Shown here: positions 1-7,876 of the stretch, one piece after another
How the letters are laid out: every line of letters starts with the position of its first letter
How positions within the stretch are numbered: the first letter of the stretch is position 1
From: Candidatus Sulfotelmatobacter sp.
GTDB taxonomy: Bacteria > Acidobacteriota > Terriglobia > Terriglobales > Acidobacteriaceae
Length of the DNA: 7,876 bases
Assembly (NCBI GenBank): GCA_030049565.1
Contig: JASIKQ010000508.1
Location: 1 to 7,876, forward strand
Direction of reading: 5' to 3'
The notes under the pieces: model-generated
The model's input: the letters and a program-made list of their open reading frames with translations, nothing else
What the model was told of the DNA's origin: nothing
Databases searched by the model: none
Translations under genes and position numbers: made by a program

Positions 1-134
1 ATCCGAACCCGCCGCATGTCCGGACGGCGTTCGAAGATCTCAACTGTGAATCCGCGCTGCCGCAGAAGAATTGCCAGCAGCGGGCCGTTAAGCCCGGCGC
101 CGATCAACGTGATGCTTTTGGGAGTGGCGTTCAT
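1..134 (-). CDS. kmo: Kynurenine 3-monooxygenase, N-terminal 44 codons (cut by window edge)
   Basis: FAD-dependent aromatic hydroxylase that uses NADPH and O2 to turn L-kynurenine into 3-hydroxykynurenine. Only the start is visible. It begins at the ATG at 134 and stays open to base 1. The translation opens with a short polar leader, then a beta strand and the dinucleotide-binding loop GAGLNG (GxGxxG, residues 11-16), a helix PLLAILLRQRGF, and a second strand ending in the acidic FAD-ribose residue of EIFERRPDMR (residues 28-37). The ERRPDMR string after the Rossmann motif is typical of bacterial KMO rather than of other class A flavin monooxygenases. The gene sits 58 bases after the tryptophan dioxygenase stop, inside a kynurenine-pathway cluster, which supports the substrate call. 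The ribosome-binding site is weak (GAGAA directly before ATG). An in-frame stop lies a short way upstream, so no longer N-terminus is likely. The catalytic and C-terminal membrane parts are outside the window. Confidence 0.85.
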   Translation of the reverse strand, partial: MNATPKSITLIGAGLNGPLLAILLRQRGFTVEIFERRPDMRRVR

Positions 135-192
135 TTCTCGAAGATGCGATGGACCACGAGAAGCCAGAGGTTGATATAAGTCAGCACAGTGT

Positions 193-2058
193 TCAGCCTG
201 TCAGCAGCGTTCTTGCCTCCCACAATTCGGGAAAGAATTTCTTGTCGAGAGTGTGCTTCAGATAAGAGGCTCCCGCGCTTCCACCGGTGCCCATGCGGAA
301 GCCGATGATGCGCTCGACGAGCTGAATGTGACGCAGGCGCCAGCTTACGACTAATTCATCGAACTCGGTCAGGCGCTCGCAGACGTCGATCCAATCGCGA
401 TGATGCCGCTCGTCTTTATACAGTGCATGCACAGCCTGGGCGCGAGACTCGAATAACTCTTTCTCGGTTGCGCCCGGTTGGGCCGGGGCGAGCTTACCGA
501 TGGCCTGCAAGGCTCCGAAGAATACGTCGCGAAGCGATGGCTGTTCCAGACGACGTTTCAGGCTCGCATAAGCTTCATGGGTGGGCTTGTGGTAGCTAAG
601 CATTTTCTCGTCTTTCAACCCGCAGAGAAATTCGATCTCGCGAAACTGCTCGGACTGGAATCCGCTGGCCGGCTCGAGTAATCCCCGGAAGGCGAGAAAA
701 TGTGTGGGCAACATGGTTTCAAGTATGGTGAATTGCTCCACCAGCACGCGCATAATTTCAGTGCAACGTCGCAGCAGCCGTGCCGCCTCGTAGACTTCAT
801 CGCGCGACTGCGACGCCGCGTCTGCTCCTCGCAAATTCGCGACCACCGCATCAAGATCGTGCAGCAATTCCTTGAACCAAAGTTCGTATGTCTGATGCAC
901 GACGATGAACAGCAACTCATCGTGATGGGGCGGCGTCGATCGCGGATGCTGCAGCTCAAGCAACTCCGGAACCTTAAGATATGAGCTGTAGGTGAGTTGG
1001 CTCGATTCGGTGTACGGGGGAGATGTGACGACGTGAGGCACCGCATCCGCGGCTTTGGCAGGCGCGGCCTCAAGGCCGAGAAATTGCATCGCGTTTGCGC
1101 CGAGCAGCCTGGTCTTTGTTTCCGGCGGCAAATTACTTTGGCGGATGAGCGAGCCGACGCGATCCTCGCCCAACGGAAATGGATAATCGGAGCCGAGCAT
1201 CACCCGATCGACTCCCATTGTTCCGACCAGAAATTGCAGCGTTCGCTGTTCAAATACGGCGGAGTCGGTGGAGAAGCGATTTAGATAGTGGCTGGGTGGA
1301 TGCTCGCACTCAGCCCGTGCAACGGGATGATGATGCCAGGCGTTTTCAAGTCGTCCCAGCAAAAAAGCGAAGCTGCCGCCGCCATGGGCGAAACAGATGC
1401 GCAACGATTTCGGGAGCCGGTCAAAGGCGCCACTCAAGATAAGCGCGACAACAGACAATTGGGTCTCGGCCGGCATGCCCACGGTCCACGGCATCATATA
1501 CTTAGGCATGCGGTCCATGCCAAACATGTCCCAGGGATGAACCAAAACGGCCGCGCCCTCGTCGGCGCAATGATGAAGGAAAGTAACCACGCCGGCATCA
1601 TCGAGGTTCCTGCTGCCAACGTGGTTGCCGATTTGCACGCCGAGATGCCCAGCCTTCATGCAGCGGCTGAGTTCCCTGCACGCCGCATCAACGCTCTGCA
1701 ACGGCACTTGACAGAATGCTTTGAGCCGGCCTTTGCCCCGGCCGCAAAGCTCGAGCGCAGCATCGTTGAACAACTGCGCGCAATCGAGCGAGTGTTCAGC
1801 CGGGCGCTCGTAGGCGAACAGCACCGGCGTCGCGGAGATCACCTGCAAGTCGATGCCGTCGCGATCCATCTCTTGCAGCCGAACTTCGGGATCCCAGCAC
1901 GCCGAATAGATGTGACGGAAGAATTTGTCGCCGAGCATAATGTCGGCCTTGCCCGGCTCAGTGTGCTTGATCCACGGCCAGTTCGGGGTGCCGTAGCGGG
2001 CGGCGAGATCGGGCCATGCCTTGGGAAAGAAATGGTTGTGAATGTCGATGACTTCCAT
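193..2058 (-). CDS. nbaD-kynA: Fused 2-amino-3-carboxymuconate 6-semialdehyde decarboxylase / tryptophan 2,3-dioxygenase
   Basis: A 621-residue bifunctional protein. Residues 1-330 are an amidohydrolase-superfamily ACMSD, a Zn-dependent enzyme that decarboxylates ACMS to 2-aminomuconate 6-semialdehyde. The metal set is H7 and H9 (IDIHNHFF), H174 and D291 (LGSDYPFP), with catalytic H225 (AHGGGS). R48 and R236 match the two substrate arginines of Pseudomonas fluorescens ACMSD (R51, R239) at a near-constant offset of 2-3. Residues about 331-352 are an Ala/Pro-rich linker. Residues about 353-621 are a haem TDO: LTYSSYLKVPELL near its N-terminus, active-site H388 in HQTYELW, R458 in FRGLLEPASGFQS, haem ligand H577 and T591 in GTGGSAG. 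The spacing of H577 to T591 (14) equals that in known TDOs. TDO oxidises Trp to N-formylkynurenine. The ATG at 2058 is preferred over a 13-codon upstream extension because it lies 2 bases after the HAAO stop and starts as standalone ACMSDs do. No strong Shine-Dalgarno is seen, so translational coupling is likely. The frame is continuous across the junction. Confidence 0.93.
   Translation of the reverse strand: MEVIDIHNHFFPKAWPDLAARYGTPNWPWIKHTEPGKADIMLGDKFFRHIYSACWDPEVRLQEMDRDGIDLQVISATPVLFAYERPAEHSLDCAQLFNDAALELCGRGKGRLKAFCQVPLQSVDAACRELSRCMKAGHLGVQIGNHVGSRNLDDAGVVTFLHHCADEGAAVLVHPWDMFGMDRMPKYMMPWTVGMPAETQLSVVALILSGAFDRLPKSLRICFAHGGGSFAFLLGRLENAWHHHPVARAECEHPPSHYLNRFSTDSAVFEQRTLQFLVGTMGVDRVMLGSDYPFPLGEDRVGSLIRQSNLPPETKTRLLGANAMQFLGLEAAPAKAADAVPHVVTSPPYTESSQLTYSSYLKVPELLELQHPRSTPPHHDELLFIVVHQTYELWFKELLHDLDAVVANLRGADAASQSRDEVYEAARLLRRCTEIMRVLVEQFTILETMLPTHFLAFRGLLEPASGFQSEQFREIEFLCGLKDEKMLSYHKPTHEAYASLKRRLEQPSLRDVFFGALQAIGKLAPAQPGATEKELFESRAQAVHALYKDERHHRDWIDVCERLTEFDELVVSWRLRHIQLVERIIGFRMGTGGSAGASYLKHTLDKKFFPELWEARTLLTG
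1003..1068 (-). other. Interdomain linker of the ACMSD-TDO fusion
   Basis: Residues about 331-352 of the fusion join the last ACMSD helix (ending QFLGLE) to the first conserved TDO element (LTYSSYL). The segment is rich in Ala, Pro, Ser and Thr and has no predicted core structure by eye. It holds no stop codon and no ATG in the coding frame. The only possible alternative start is a GTG at 1041-1039 (V340), which has no Shine-Dalgarno before it. The boundaries are approximate. Confidence 0.7.
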
Positions 2059-2060
2059 GA

Positions 2061-3019
<959 letters not shown>

Positions 3020-3073
3020 CTTCAATTCTATGCACTTCTTTGCTTAATTCAGGCGCCGGTGCAACGTTGAAAA

Positions 3074-4528
3074 TCAAAGCCGAATGCAAATATTGTTCAG
3101 TTCGGAATAGAAATTCAAGGAATGCATCCCGCCTTCGCGGCCGATGCCGGAAAGTCCTACGCCACCGAATGGCGTGCGCAGGTCGCGCAGGAACCAGCAA
3201 TTTACCCAGGTGATGCCCACATTCATTTGTTGCGCTACGCGATGGCCGCGTTTCAAGTTGCTTGTCCAGATCGATGCTGCTAGGCCATATTTCGTATCGT
3301 TGGCCATGGCTACGGCCTCTTCTTCCGAATCGAAAGGCGCAACGTGGCAAACGGGGCCAAAAATTTCTTCTTTAACGCAGCGAGCAGATTCGCGCAACCC
3401 AGTATAGATGGTGGGCTGCACGTAGAAGCCGCGGTCGCGGTCATCGCCAAACTGTGGAACTCCGCCTCCGGTTACCAGCGTTGCTCCCTCCTCTTTGGCC
3501 AGGCGATGGTAGGAGAGAACCTTCTCGCGATGTTGTGCGGAAATCAGCGGGCCGAGGTTGGTTTTCTCCTCATTCGGCCAGCCTGGATTCAAACCTTCTG
3601 CCTTCGCTTTGAGCGCTTCGACGAACTCGCCGAAAATTTTGCCTTCCACATAAACGCGCTCGGCGCACAAACAGACCTGACCGGTATTGAGGAATACGGC
3701 GTCGGATAATCCTTTTACTGCGTCTTCGAAATTGCAGTCCGCGAAGACGATTGCCGCATTTTTCCCACCAAGTTCGAACGAGACCGGTTTCACGGTAGAT
3801 GCCACCGATTTCATAATCGCTGCGCCAGTTTTCGATTCGCCGGTGAAGGTAATCGCATTCACATCGGGATGCTGCGTCAAGCACTCGCCGGCAGATCCGG
3901 GCCCGAAGCCGTGAACCACGTTATAAACGCCGCGGGGAATCCCGGCTTCCTGCATCGCTTCGGCAAGGAGGGTTGCTGTGGCAGGAGTTTCTTCCGAGGG
4001 CTTCACAACGACAGAATTTCCACAAGCCAGTGCAGGCGCGACTTTCCACGTAAGCAGGAGCAAAGGCAGATTCCAGGGTGTGATCACACCCACGACGCCG
4101 AGCGGCTTGCGGACCGCGTAGTTCAGAGCCTGCGCGCCGTCGGGAGTTTCCGTCTGGAAGGACTCGAGCCCGGCCATTTTGATCAAGTCAGCAAAGACGC
4201 GAAAATTGGCGGCAGCACGGGGAACATCCAAGCTTGAGGCCAATGAAAGCGGCTTGCCGGTATCGGCAACTTCGGCCTGGACAAAGCAATCGAAGCGCTC
4301 CTCGATCGCATCTGCGACACGGTGCAATCTTGCAGCGCGCTCACGAACGCTGAGCTGTCCCCATTCTCCGCGTAGGGCTTGCCGCGCGGCGTAAATGGCT
4401 TCATCCACTTGCGCAGCGTTGGCTTCGGTGACGTGGGCAATAGTTGTGCCGTCGGCAGGATTCACATCCGCGAACTCGGGTTTTCCGGACACGAAGCGGC
4501 CATCGATATAATTCCGGATTAGTTTCAC
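3074..4528 (-). CDS. nbaE: 2-aminomuconate 6-semialdehyde dehydrogenase (ALDH superfamily)
   Basis: NAD-dependent dehydrogenase oxidising 2-aminomuconate 6-semialdehyde, the product of ACMSD, to 2-aminomuconate. With the GTG start at 4528 it has 484 residues. All key positions match P. fluorescens AMSDH at a constant offset of 16: catalytic C286 (GQVCLC), general base E252 (FELGGKN), oxyanion N153 (TPWNLP), and both substrate-carboxylate arginines, R104 (VPRAAANF) and R448 (FLRDLRTPFGG). That arginine pair separates AMSDH from ordinary betaine or hydroxymuconic semialdehyde dehydrogenases. The GTG is chosen because the protein then begins KLIRNYIDGRFV, as family members do, and GGGAA lies just upstream. 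A TTG at 4582 would add a Cys-rich 18-residue leader with no ribosome-binding site. It is the first kyn gene after rmlD, 59 bases downstream, and I see no terminator between them. Confidence 0.95.
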   Translation of the reverse strand: MKLIRNYIDGRFVSGKPEFADVNPADGTTIAHVTEANAAQVDEAIYAARQALRGEWGQLSVRERAARLHRVADAIEERFDCFVQAEVADTGKPLSLASSLDVPRAAANFRVFADLIKMAGLESFQTETPDGAQALNYAVRKPLGVVGVITPWNLPLLLLTWKVAPALACGNSVVVKPSEETPATATLLAEAMQEAGIPRGVYNVVHGFGPGSAGECLTQHPDVNAITFTGESKTGAAIMKSVASTVKPVSFELGGKNAAIVFADCNFEDAVKGLSDAVFLNTGQVCLCAERVYVEGKIFGEFVEALKAKAEGLNPGWPNEEKTNLGPLISAQHREKVLSYHRLAKEEGATLVTGGGVPQFGDDRDRGFYVQPTIYTGLRESARCVKEEIFGPVCHVAPFDSEEEAVAMANDTKYGLAASIWTSNLKRGHRVAQQMNVGITWVNCWFLRDLRTPFGGVGLSGIGREGGMHSLNFYSELNNICIRL

Positions 4529-4587
4529 GAGATTCCCGGGCAGGCCCAGGCAATCGTAGCAGGAGAGGCAAAGGCGGAGCAATCGAC

Positions 4588-5430
4588 TCAGTTGGTTGAT
4601 TGCCGCTCACGCAGGTAGTGGTGCAGCGCATCCTGCCAAGGGGGCAACTCAATTCCGAATTTGTGCAAAGACGCCGGAGACAATACGGAATAAGCCGGGC
4701 GAGGCGCGGGCCGCGCCATTTGCGCACTGCTTACCGGTTTCACCGTTGTTGGCAATCCTGCGCCGCTTACGATTTCACGGGCAAATTCAAACCATGTGCA
4801 GTCTCCGGCGTTAGTGACGTGAACGATGCCGCTGGCATTTTTCCGGCACAGGTGAGTGATTCCCTGCGCCAGGTCAACCGCGTAGGTGGGAGAACCGCGC
4901 TGATCATCGACGACATCGAGCGAGGGGCGGCCGGCGGCCAGCTTTAGAATCGTATCCGGAAAGCACTTGCCGCCAGTTCCGAACAGCCATGACGTTCGCG
5001 CGATGCAGCACTGGGGCATGAGTTCGAGCAGCGTGATTTCGGCCTCGGCTTTGGTTCGTCCATAGACGCTCTGGGGATTACGCTCGTCTGCGGTTTCATA
5101 CGGGCTGTTCTTCCTTCCATCGAAGACATAATCGCTGCTCAAGAAAAGCAGCCGTGCTCGAGTCTCTGTGGCAGCCCTTGCGACATTCACCGCGCCATCG
5201 CGGTTCACAGCAAACGCGAGGTCGCGGTTGTTCTCGCATCCGTCGACATCGGTGTAGGCTGCGGCAAGGACGACCCATTGGGGGCGCGTGCTGTGCACGA
5301 TTTTCTGTACCTGGGCGGCATCGCAAATGTCGGCATCGCGCGAGCTTAGGCCGGTTACGGCATCGCCGCTCCACTCACGCATTAGCGCTTTGCCGAGCAG
5401 GCCAGAGGCGCCGAAGATTGTGACTCGCAT
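4588..5430 (-). CDS. rmlD (rfbD): dTDP-4-dehydrorhamnose reductase
   Basis: The last enzyme of dTDP-L-rhamnose synthesis; it reduces dTDP-4-keto-L-rhamnose with NAD(P)H. The protein has 280 residues, slightly shorter than the E. coli enzyme, and is a short-chain dehydrogenase (extended class). The nucleotide loop is GASGLLG (residues 7-13). AAAYTDVDGCE (56-66) is the RmlD signature after strand 4. SSDYVFDG (98-105) and the catalytic Y123-x3-K127 (VYGRTKAEAE) follow. RTSWLFG and GSPTYAVDLA are the usual substrate-domain motifs, and the C-terminal RPAYSVLSPASL is the conserved RP.S.L type block. The ATG at 5430 follows the rmlC stop by 5 bases. There is no good Shine-Dalgarno, so coupling to rmlC translation is likely. 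Confidence 0.96.
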   Translation of the reverse strand: MRVTIFGASGLLGKALMREWSGDAVTGLSSRDADICDAAQVQKIVHSTRPQWVVLAAAYTDVDGCENNRDLAFAVNRDGAVNVARAATETRARLLFLSSDYVFDGRKNSPYETADERNPQSVYGRTKAEAEITLLELMPQCCIARTSWLFGTGGKCFPDTILKLAAGRPSLDVVDDQRGSPTYAVDLAQGITHLCRKNASGIVHVTNAGDCTWFEFAREIVSGAGLPTTVKPVSSAQMARPAPRPAYSVLSPASLHKFGIELPPWQDALHHYLRERQSTN

Positions 5431-5435
5431 TGGAA

Positions 5436-6016
5436 TTATTCGTAAGTCTCGATGTCGCGCAGAGTCCGGCCTCGCTGATCTTTCGCCGATACGATCGGCT
5501 CGCCGTCAAGTTGCCAATCGATCTTGAGATCGGGGTCGTTCCACGCGAGAGTGCGCTCGTGTTCGGGCGCGTAGAAATCAGTTGCCTTATATAGCACGTC
5601 CGCACTATCGGAGAGCACGCGAAAACCATGAGCAAAACCGATGGGGATCCACAACATGCGTTTATTCTCGCCCGAGAGGCGCACTGCTGCATAGCGCCCG
5701 AATGTTGCGGAGCTACGGCGCAGATCGACGGCGATATCGAGAATTTCTCCGAGTGGGACACGCACGAGTTTTCCCTGGGGATGCTTTATCTGATAATGCA
5801 ATCCGCGCACAACATTACGCGAAGAGCGGGAGTGATTGTCCTGCACGAACTCGTCGACAATTCCCAGATCAGCCATGACGCGGCGGTTATAGCTCTCGAA
5901 GAAAAATCCGCGTGCGTCGCCGAAAACGCGTGGTTCGAGGATGAATACTCCCGGAAGCGAGGTTGGAATTGTTGTGATCGCGTCCATAGCGGAACGAGCG
6001 GCACGAACTGCATTCA

Positions 6017-6017
<1 letters not shown>
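5436..6017 (-). CDS. rmlC (rfbC): dTDP-4-dehydrorhamnose 3,5-epimerase
   Basis: A cupin epimerase that inverts C3 and C5 of dTDP-4-keto-6-deoxyglucose, without cofactor, to give dTDP-4-keto-L-rhamnose. Seen: EPRVFGDARGFFFESYN (residues 28-44), QDNHSRS, VVRGLHYQ with catalytic H74, HPQGKLVRV, the IPIGFAHGF strand, YKATDFYAPEHE with the conserved Y143, and WNDPDLKIDW with the acidic partner of the His in the WNDP motif. The ATG at 6017 overlaps the rmlA stop by one base (TGATG), and AAAAGG lies about 9 bases upstream, so this start is preferred; it gives 193 residues. An ATG ten codons further in (5987) gives 183 residues, the usual family length and N-terminus, and remains possible. Confidence 0.96.
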
Positions 6018-6916
<899 letters not shown>

Positions 6917-6956
6917 AGTTGATCGATGTGACGCCGGGCGTTCCACTGATCGTGGA

Positions 6957-7876
6957 TCAGCAGGCGTAGTGGGTTTTAATCCACTCGCGGTAACTGCCGC
7001 TGGTCACGTCGCGAACCCATTCATCATTCTCCAGATACCATTGCACGGTCTTGCGAATTCCACTGGCAAAAGTTTCTTGCGGATGCCAGCCGAGTTCGCG
7101 CTGAATCTTACCAGTGTCCATCGCGTAGCGGCGATCGTGGCCGGGACGGTCCTTCACAAAAGTAATCAAGTCGCGCCGCGGCGCCTGGCCGCGACCCAAC
7201 TTCTCGTCGACAATGTCGCAAATGGTTTGCACAATGTCGATGTTGCGCTGTTCGTTGCATCCGCCGATGTTATATGTCTGGCCAATTTTTCCATGCCTGA
7301 GCACGGCTGCGATGGCTTCGCAATGATCTTCAACGTACAGCCAGTCGCGGACGTTCTGCCCGTCGCCATAGACAGGAAGCGGCTTGCTGTCGCGCGCGTT
7401 GAGGATCATCAACGGAATCAATTTTTCCGGAAACTGAAAACGTCCGTAGTTGTTCGAACAGTTTGTGGTCAGCGTGGGCAATCCGTAGGTGTGGTGGTAG
7501 GCGCGCACAAAATGATCCGATGCCGCTTTCGAGGCGGCGTAGGGACTGTTGGGAGCAAACGGAGTCGTTTCAGAGAACGCTGGGTCCTGGGGACCGAGCG
7601 ATCCATAGACCTCATCGGTGGACACGTGTAGGAAGCGAAAACTTGATTTGTCTGACTGGGGCAATTCTGTCCAGTAGGCGCGAGCCCCTTCGAGCAAGGC
7701 AAAGGTTCCGTCGACGTTGGTGCGGAGAAAGTCGTCGGGTCCGCGGATGGAGCGATCGACGTGACTCTCCGCCGCAAAATGCAGAACAGCCCGCGGCTGG
7801 CGCCGCTCAAACAACTGGCGCACTAAGCCACGGTCGGCAATGTCGCCGTGCACGAATTCGTACCGTGGATAGTGGG
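6957..7876 (-). CDS. rmlB (rfbB): dTDP-glucose 4,6-dehydratase, N-terminus beyond window edge
   Basis: Converts dTDP-glucose to dTDP-4-keto-6-deoxyglucose with tightly bound NAD+. The frame is open to the right edge; codons before the GTG at 7853 read HYPRYEF and align with the usual RYxFVxGDI strand, so that GTG is internal and not the start. About 45-50 N-terminal residues with the GxxGxxG NAD loop are missing. Visible motifs: [21 protein letters not shown], the catalytic Thr-Asp-Glu triad of HVSTDEVYG (TDE at 7611-7619), the catalytic Tyr-x3-Lys as YAASK (7527-7541), [41 protein letters not shown] and [14 protein letters not shown]. These are essentially the full RmlB signature. The stop lies 40 bases before the rmlA ATG. 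It heads the rml block in the direction of transcription as far as the window shows. Confidence 0.97.
   Translation of the reverse strand, partial: HYPRYEFVHGDIADRGLVRQLFERRQPRAVLHFAAESHVDRSIRGPDDFLRTNVDGTFALLEGARAYWTELPQSDKSSFRFLHVSTDEVYGSLGPQDPAFSETTPFAPNSPYAASKAASDHFVRAYHHTYGLPTLTTNCSNNYGRFQFPEKLIPLMILNARDSKPLPVYGDGQNVRDWLYVEDHCEAIAAVLRHGKIGQTYNIGGCNEQRNIDIVQTICDIVDEKLGRGQAPRRDLITFVKDRPGHDRRYAMDTGKIQRELGWHPQETFASGIRKTVQWYLENDEWVRDVTSGSYREWIKTHYAC

Noticed and set aside
3020..3073. GGCGCC palindrome in the gap between the dehydrogenase and the deaminase genes
   Set aside because: Six-base palindrome without a stem extension or T-tract; no support for a terminator or operator.
6947..6959. 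Perfect 5-bp inverted repeat TGATC-CAC-GATCA at the rmlB stop
   Set aside because: Too short and AT-balanced to act as a terminator, with no T-run, and inside a run of co-directional genes; likely chance.
7851..7853. GTG as start of rmlB
   Set aside because: The codons upstream to the window edge continue the conserved RmlB sequence, so the gene is truncated by the window and this valine is internal.

Overview
The window carries one unbroken run of nine genes, all on the minus strand, so transcription runs from the right edge to the left. There are two blocks. The right half (about 7876 to 4588) is a complete dTDP-L-rhamnose set in the order rmlB (5' end cut off by the window edge), rmlA, rmlC, rmlD. 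The left half (about 4528 to 1) is a tryptophan catabolic set of the kynurenine / 2-aminomuconate route. Its order is 2-aminomuconate semialdehyde dehydrogenase, 2-aminomuconate deaminase (RidA family), 3-hydroxyanthranilate 3,4-dioxygenase, a fused protein joining 2-amino-3-carboxymuconate 6-semialdehyde decarboxylase (ACMSD) to tryptophan 2,3-dioxygenase (TDO), and the first 44 codons of kynurenine 3-monooxygenase.

The kyn genes supply these steps: Trp to N-formylkynurenine (TDO half), kynurenine to 3-hydroxykynurenine (KMO), 3-hydroxyanthranilate to ACMS (HAAO), ACMS to 2-aminomuconate semialdehyde (ACMSD half), semialdehyde to 2-aminomuconate (dehydrogenase), and 2-aminomuconate to 4-oxalocrotonate with release of ammonia (deaminase). 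Kynurenine formamidase and kynureninase are not in the window; they may lie beyond the left edge or elsewhere. Because ACMSD diverts ACMS away from quinolinate, the set looks built for using tryptophan as carbon and nitrogen source rather than for NAD synthesis. The rml genes make dTDP-L-rhamnose from glucose-1-phosphate for cell-surface glycans.

The most notable feature is the single 621-residue ACMSD-TDO reading frame. It joins the first and sixth steps of the pathway, and every catalytic residue I can identify is intact in both halves. Genes are tightly packed: gaps are 2 to about 60 bases, and two junctions are overlaps (rmlA/rmlC, and a Shine-Dalgarno overlapping the deaminase stop codon). 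There is no gene-free stretch above 60 bases, and I saw no RNA genes, mobile elements, CRISPR arrays, convincing promoters or terminators.

The organism is a bacterium of moderately high GC content (judged by eye, not computed) with an aerobic, heterotrophic lifestyle, since three oxygenases are present. The gene content and protein flavour would suit a soil Acidobacteriota or a similar phylum, but that is a weak inference.
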